A stretch of 8,159 bases of DNA from Oscillospiraceae bacterium (lineage in GTDB: Bacteria; Bacillota; Clostridia; Oscillospirales; Acutalibacteraceae). Both the position numbers and the translations under genes were made by a program. Of this stretch, positions 6,314-8,159 are shown one piece after another. The stretch spans positions 1 to 8,159 of the forward strand of contig CACWJV010000089.1 of the NCBI GenBank assembly GCA_902761265.1, given 5' to 3'. The notes beneath the pieces are model-generated. The model made no database searches. It saw only the letters and a list, made by a program, of their open reading frames with translations, and had not been told where the DNA came from. How positions within the stretch are numbered: position 1 is the first letter of the stretch; each line of letters begins with the position of its first letter.

Positions 6314-6622
6314 ATGAAAACGACAAAGAAACTCACCGCCGTTTTGCTGGCGCTGCTGATACTGCTGTCCGTGTTTGCGCTTGCCGCGTCCGCGCTGGGC
6401 AGTGCGCCGCAGGCCGACGTCACCACAACCGAACCGGACGATCTGACCGGCTATAATCCCGCGTCGGGAGAATCCGAAACGACCTATGTGCTGCGGCAGC
6501 TCAAAAACTTCATCCAGAACATCCGCGACACAATCCGCGGCTTTATGCAAAAGCTGCTGCCCGACCTCCTTTCCGACCTGCTGTTTCCGCCGGCCGAGGA
6601 AGACGCAGCCGCAAAGGCCTGA
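6314..6622 (+). CDS. Small secreted protein with amphipathic C-terminal helix
   Basis: This 102-residue protein belongs to no family I recognise. MKTTKK and a strongly hydrophobic stretch (7-27) ending near ASALG form a classic Sec signal peptide, with cleavage likely after residue 25 or 28. The mature part of about 75 residues starts with a Thr/Asp/Pro/Gly-rich linker (29-57). It continues with a predicted amphipathic helix (about 58-91) containing LRQLKNFIQNIRDTIRGF, with hydrophobic residues spaced every three to four, then a second Leu-rich part LLPDLLSDLLF and an acidic Ala tail. No Cys, no lipobox and no LPXTG anchor are seen. GGAGG (6301-6305) sits 8 nt before ATG 6314; the in-frame ATG at 6299 overlaps that site and is rejected. 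It has its own promoter and terminator. Confidence 0.85.
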   Translation: MKTTKKLTAVLLALLILLSVFALAASALGSAPQADVTTTEPDDLTGYNPASGESETTYVLRQLKNFIQNIRDTIRGFMQKLLPDLLSDLLFPPAEEDAAAKA

Positions 6623-6631
6623 CGTCATCAT

Positions 6632-6669
6632 AAAAACAGCACTTACGAAACGCCGTAAGTGCTGTTTTT
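6632..6669. terminator. Bidirectional intrinsic terminator
   Basis: A perfect 16-bp stem (6632-6647 with 6654-6669) reads AAAAACAGCACTTACG, a 6-base loop, then its complement ending in TTTTT. The flanking A and T runs give a G+C-containing hairpin plus a T-tract on both strands. It sits between the stop of the secreted-protein gene (6622) and the stop of the convergent DUF2804 gene (6677) and serves both. Confidence 0.95.
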
Positions 6670-6676
6670 GTTTGCC

Positions 6677-7741
6677 TTAAAACACAACCGTCTTGTCTTC
6701 GCCGACACCGTTGACGCCGCAAAGCTCATATTTGTTGCCCTTGGGGTCGCACAAAAAGCCGGTGAGCGTGCCGAAGGTGATGTGGTAGTCCGACTGCATG
6801 ACGCCGAGGTTAAACTTCATCACAAACTCGTCGCCGATATCAAAGGTGAGATCCACCATCCCGTGCTCGTCTTTGATATGCCACAGCAGCGGCGTTTCAT
6901 GGGTAAACGTGACCGGTGTGAGCAATGTGGAGTCGTTTTCAAACCAGATAAGGTTTTCGTTGAACTGATCCTGATCCACGCTTTGGTTGCGTGTGAGGTT
7001 AAAGCCGAAGTACTGCTCCCTGCCGTCGATCGGCAGCCGGCACATCGTGGTGACCCAGTCGTAGTGCGATTTGCGCGGATAGTAGCCGCGGTGGTCGTCG
7101 ATGATGGCGAGCGTGTTTTCGTCCGCAAGCAGCCGTTCGCCGTTCACTTCGAGATAGCCCTCAACCCGGAACAGATCCTTTTGGGTATACAGCGGCTTGT
7201 TGTCGCCGAACGGGATGTTGACCACGCTGGGCTTCGAGACGCGCTTAAGGTTGAGCCGGTACGACACGTCGCCCTTCTTTTCGCTCAGACCGAAGCCCGA
7301 CACGATCGCTTCGCCGCGCTGAAAATCGTTGATAAACCGGATCTGGGTTTTGCCGGTTTCGGCTTTTGTTTCGGCGCCGCGCAACAGATTTTCGGAGATG
7401 ACGGCCTTTTGCGGCGGCAGCATCTCCTGCCAGGCAGTACATTTTTTGGTCTCGGTGTTATACACCACGGTCAGCGCCGTGCCGAACACAGGCATTTTGC
7501 AAACGGCTGTGAGCAGCACATATTTGCCGAAATTGACCTCTGCCGCCTCCCACAGCGTCAGTCGCATGCGGTTGAGCTTATTGGGCAGAACGGAGGGTTT
7601 GTTGACCTTGAGGAAATCCATCGTTTCAAACTCTTTGTCAAATGTGCCGAAATAGCAGTTGCCGTTTTCGTCGGCGATATCGGGCGGCGTGGGCACTGCG
7701 TTGCGCTTTTCGGAAAGCACCGATTCAAAATCCGTTGCCAT
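6677..7741 (-). CDS. DUF2804 family protein
   Basis: This is a 354-residue protein with no signal peptide or membrane segment. I assign it to DUF2804 (Pfam PF10974) from the diagnostic block DDHRGYYPRKSHYDWV (215-230) followed by GFNLTRNQSVDQDQFNEN (246-263), with a Trp- and aromatic-rich, beta-strand-like remainder. The N-terminal VLPNKLNRMRLTLWEAAEVN (51-70) and FGLSEKKGDVSY also fit the family pattern as I remember it. The biochemical function is not known to me; a lipid- or polyketide-like ligand role has only been guessed from fold similarity. Start 7741 is chosen because AAAGGTGG lies 7 nt before the ATG and because the longer frame from 7816 would begin upstream of the promoter. The gene is monocistronic, bounded by its own promoter and the bidirectional terminator. 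Confidence 0.88.
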   Translation of the reverse strand: MATDFESVLSEKRNAVPTPPDIADENGNCYFGTFDKEFETMDFLKVNKPSVLPNKLNRMRLTLWEAAEVNFGKYVLLTAVCKMPVFGTALTVVYNTETKKCTAWQEMLPPQKAVISENLLRGAETKAETGKTQIRFINDFQRGEAIVSGFGLSEKKGDVSYRLNLKRVSKPSVVNIPFGDNKPLYTQKDLFRVEGYLEVNGERLLADENTLAIIDDHRGYYPRKSHYDWVTTMCRLPIDGREQYFGFNLTRNQSVDQDQFNENLIWFENDSTLLTPVTFTHETPLLWHIKDEHGMVDLTFDIGDEFVMKFNLGVMQSDYHITFGTLTGFLCDPKGNKYELCGVNGVGEDKTVVF

Positions 7742-7772
7742 GAGAGAACCACCTTTCAATTGTTCTGTAAAT

Positions 7773-7801
7773 ATTATAGCAATGTGAAGAAAGTATGTCA
7801 A
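7773..7801 (-). promoter_or_regulatory. Perfect-consensus promoter of the DUF2804 gene
   Basis: On the minus strand TTGACA (7796-7801), a 17-base spacer and TATAAT (7773-7778) match the sigma-A consensus exactly. Repeat 2 starts only 5 bp upstream of the -35 box, so the usual UP-element region is occupied by the repeat arm. Confidence 0.93.
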
Positions 7802-7897
7802 GCTTTTTAGGGCCAAGGGCCGAGGGAGAGAAGAAGCGATGGAATGACAGTCTGGAGCATCGTTGAACCAAAAGGATCCCGCGTTCCGGTGTTTTTT

Positions 7898-7921
7898 GGC
7901 GCATCGCCGCAGGCGGCGCCC
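7898..7921 (-). repeat. Bulged hairpin repeat, copy 3
   Basis: Read on the minus strand, the outer stem GGCGC/GCGCC and inner stem CGCC/GGCG enclose a TGC loop with an AT bulge on the 3' side, as in copies 1 and 2. The A-T pair of copy 1's outer stem is replaced by G-C here, so pairing is kept. Confidence 0.8.
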
Positions 7922-7962
7922 AACCCCTTTGCCCTATGCCCTCGGCCCTTGGCCCTTTGCCC

Positions 7963-7998
7963 TCCCTATGCCCTTGGCCCTCCCTATGCCCTTGGCCC
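7963..7998 (+). repeat. Two perfect 18-bp tandem copies in the right arm of repeat 2
   Basis: The unit TCCCTATGCCCTTGGCCC occurs twice without a mismatch. Related partial units precede it from about 7928, suggesting array growth by slippage or unequal exchange. Confidence 0.85.
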
Positions 7999-7999
7999 T

Positions 8000-8035
8000 A
8001 ACTAAAAAAAGCGCCCAAAGGGCGCATTTTTAGTT
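8000..8035 (-). terminator. Intrinsic terminator of the deacetylase gene
   Basis: On the minus strand the stem GCGCCC/GGGCGC (8011-8016 and 8020-8025) with a 3-base loop is followed by seven T residues. Outer bases AACTAAAAA (8000-8008) and TTTTTAGTT (8027-8035) are also complementary, so the deacetylase stop codon (8030-8032) lies inside the extended stem. The right arm of repeat 2 ends directly against this terminator, overlapping it by two bases. Confidence 0.9.
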
Positions 8036-8159
8036 GTTCACCTGATGATGTGCGCCGTCGCTTTCCGGCGTCAGGGCGGCAAAGGTGTAGCCCTTACTGA
8101 GCGCCCATGTGATGAATTCGTCCATCACGTTGACCGTATATTCCTTCACATCGTGGCAA
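8030..8159 (-). CDS. Polysaccharide deacetylase, C-terminal fragment (N-terminus beyond window)
   Basis: Only the last 42 residues are visible. They begin CHDVKEYTVNVMDEF, continue with WALSKGYTFAAL and end HHQVNN. The HD pair followed some 20 residues later by GYTF is the final conserved region of NodB-type carbohydrate esterase family 4 domains, where the His contributes to catalysis. Such enzymes remove acetyl groups from N-acetylglucosamine or N-acetylmuramic acid in peptidoglycan or related glycans, usually outside the membrane. The substrate and any signal peptide or anchor cannot be judged from this fragment. The stop codon overlaps the terminator stem. Confidence 0.75.
   Translation of the reverse strand, partial: CHDVKEYTVNVMDEFITWALSKGYTFAALTPESDGAHHQVNN

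Larger units (their letters stand above)
7807..8001. repeat. Composite intergenic repeat 2 with GGCCAAGGG-type inverted arms
   Basis: The left arm TTAGGGCCAAGGG (7807-7819) is the exact reverse complement of the right end (7989-8001). A longer 18-bp part (7809-7826) recurs inverted at 7939-7956. The right arm is expanded into about 77 bp of CCCT/GGCCC-type units, including two perfect 18-bp tandem copies (7963-7980 and 7981-7998). The core carries the bulged hairpin at 7898-7921. No coding sequence is credible here. The architecture parallels repeat 1 (inverted tandem-unit arms around a shared hairpin), although the arm sequence is different. It lies between the deacetylase terminator and the DUF2804 promoter. 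Together with that promoter it accounts for nearly all of the 288-bp gap between the two genes. Confidence 0.75.

Noticed and set aside
6659..7810. Long plus-strand reading frame of 383 codons
   Set aside because: It is antisense to the DUF2804 gene and begins inside the bidirectional terminator.
7742..7816. N-terminal extension of the DUF2804 protein from ATG 7816
   Set aside because: This ATG lies upstream of the -35 box at 7796-7801, so the segment is promoter rather than coding. ATG 7741 has a proper ribosome binding site.

Overview
The window looks like a chromosomal segment of a fairly G+C-rich member of the Clostridia, probably an Oscillospiraceae/Ruminococcaceae-like gut bacterium. 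This is inferred from the strong GGAGG ribosome binding sites, TTGACA/TATAAT promoters, intrinsic terminators, a eukaryote-like 477-residue PurB, and an IMP dehydrogenase of the Tritrichomonas foetus type. No rRNA, tRNA, CRISPR array, transposase or phage gene is visible.

Layout from left to right. On the minus strand: murD (peptidoglycan precursor ligase, cut by the left edge); an AT-rich patch of about 0.9 kb holding an unrecognised two-helix membrane protein and perhaps a tiny coupled ORF; purB (adenylosuccinate lyase); a 351-bp gene-free stretch almost filled by a composite repeat with 32-bp inverted arms; and guaB (IMP dehydrogenase) with a near-consensus promoter. On the plus strand, divergent from guaB: a short alpha/beta hydrolase, then a small secreted protein with its own promoter. 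A bidirectional terminator separates these from a convergent minus-strand DUF2804 gene with a perfect-consensus promoter. Upstream of that gene is a second composite repeat, then a terminator and the C-terminal end of a polysaccharide deacetylase cut by the right edge.

How the genes relate. purB and guaB both act at the IMP branch of purine synthesis (PurB on the AMP side and in de novo synthesis, GuaB towards GMP). They are co-oriented, so guaB transcripts could reach purB through the repeat; no convincing terminator lies between them. MurD and the deacetylase are both cell-wall related, but they sit at opposite ends and nothing shows that they are linked. Three genes have misleading upstream start codons: promoters or Shine-Dalgarno sites lying inside the longest reading frames show that translation starts downstream, at 5538, 6314 and 7741.

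The least ordinary feature is a pair of composite intergenic repeats (3576-3851 and 7807-8001). Each has inverted arms built from short tandem units. The arm sequences differ between the two, but both cores contain the same small hairpin with an AT bulge, and its stem shows a compensatory base-pair change between copies. No mobility genes are present, so these would be non-autonomous or purely structural elements.
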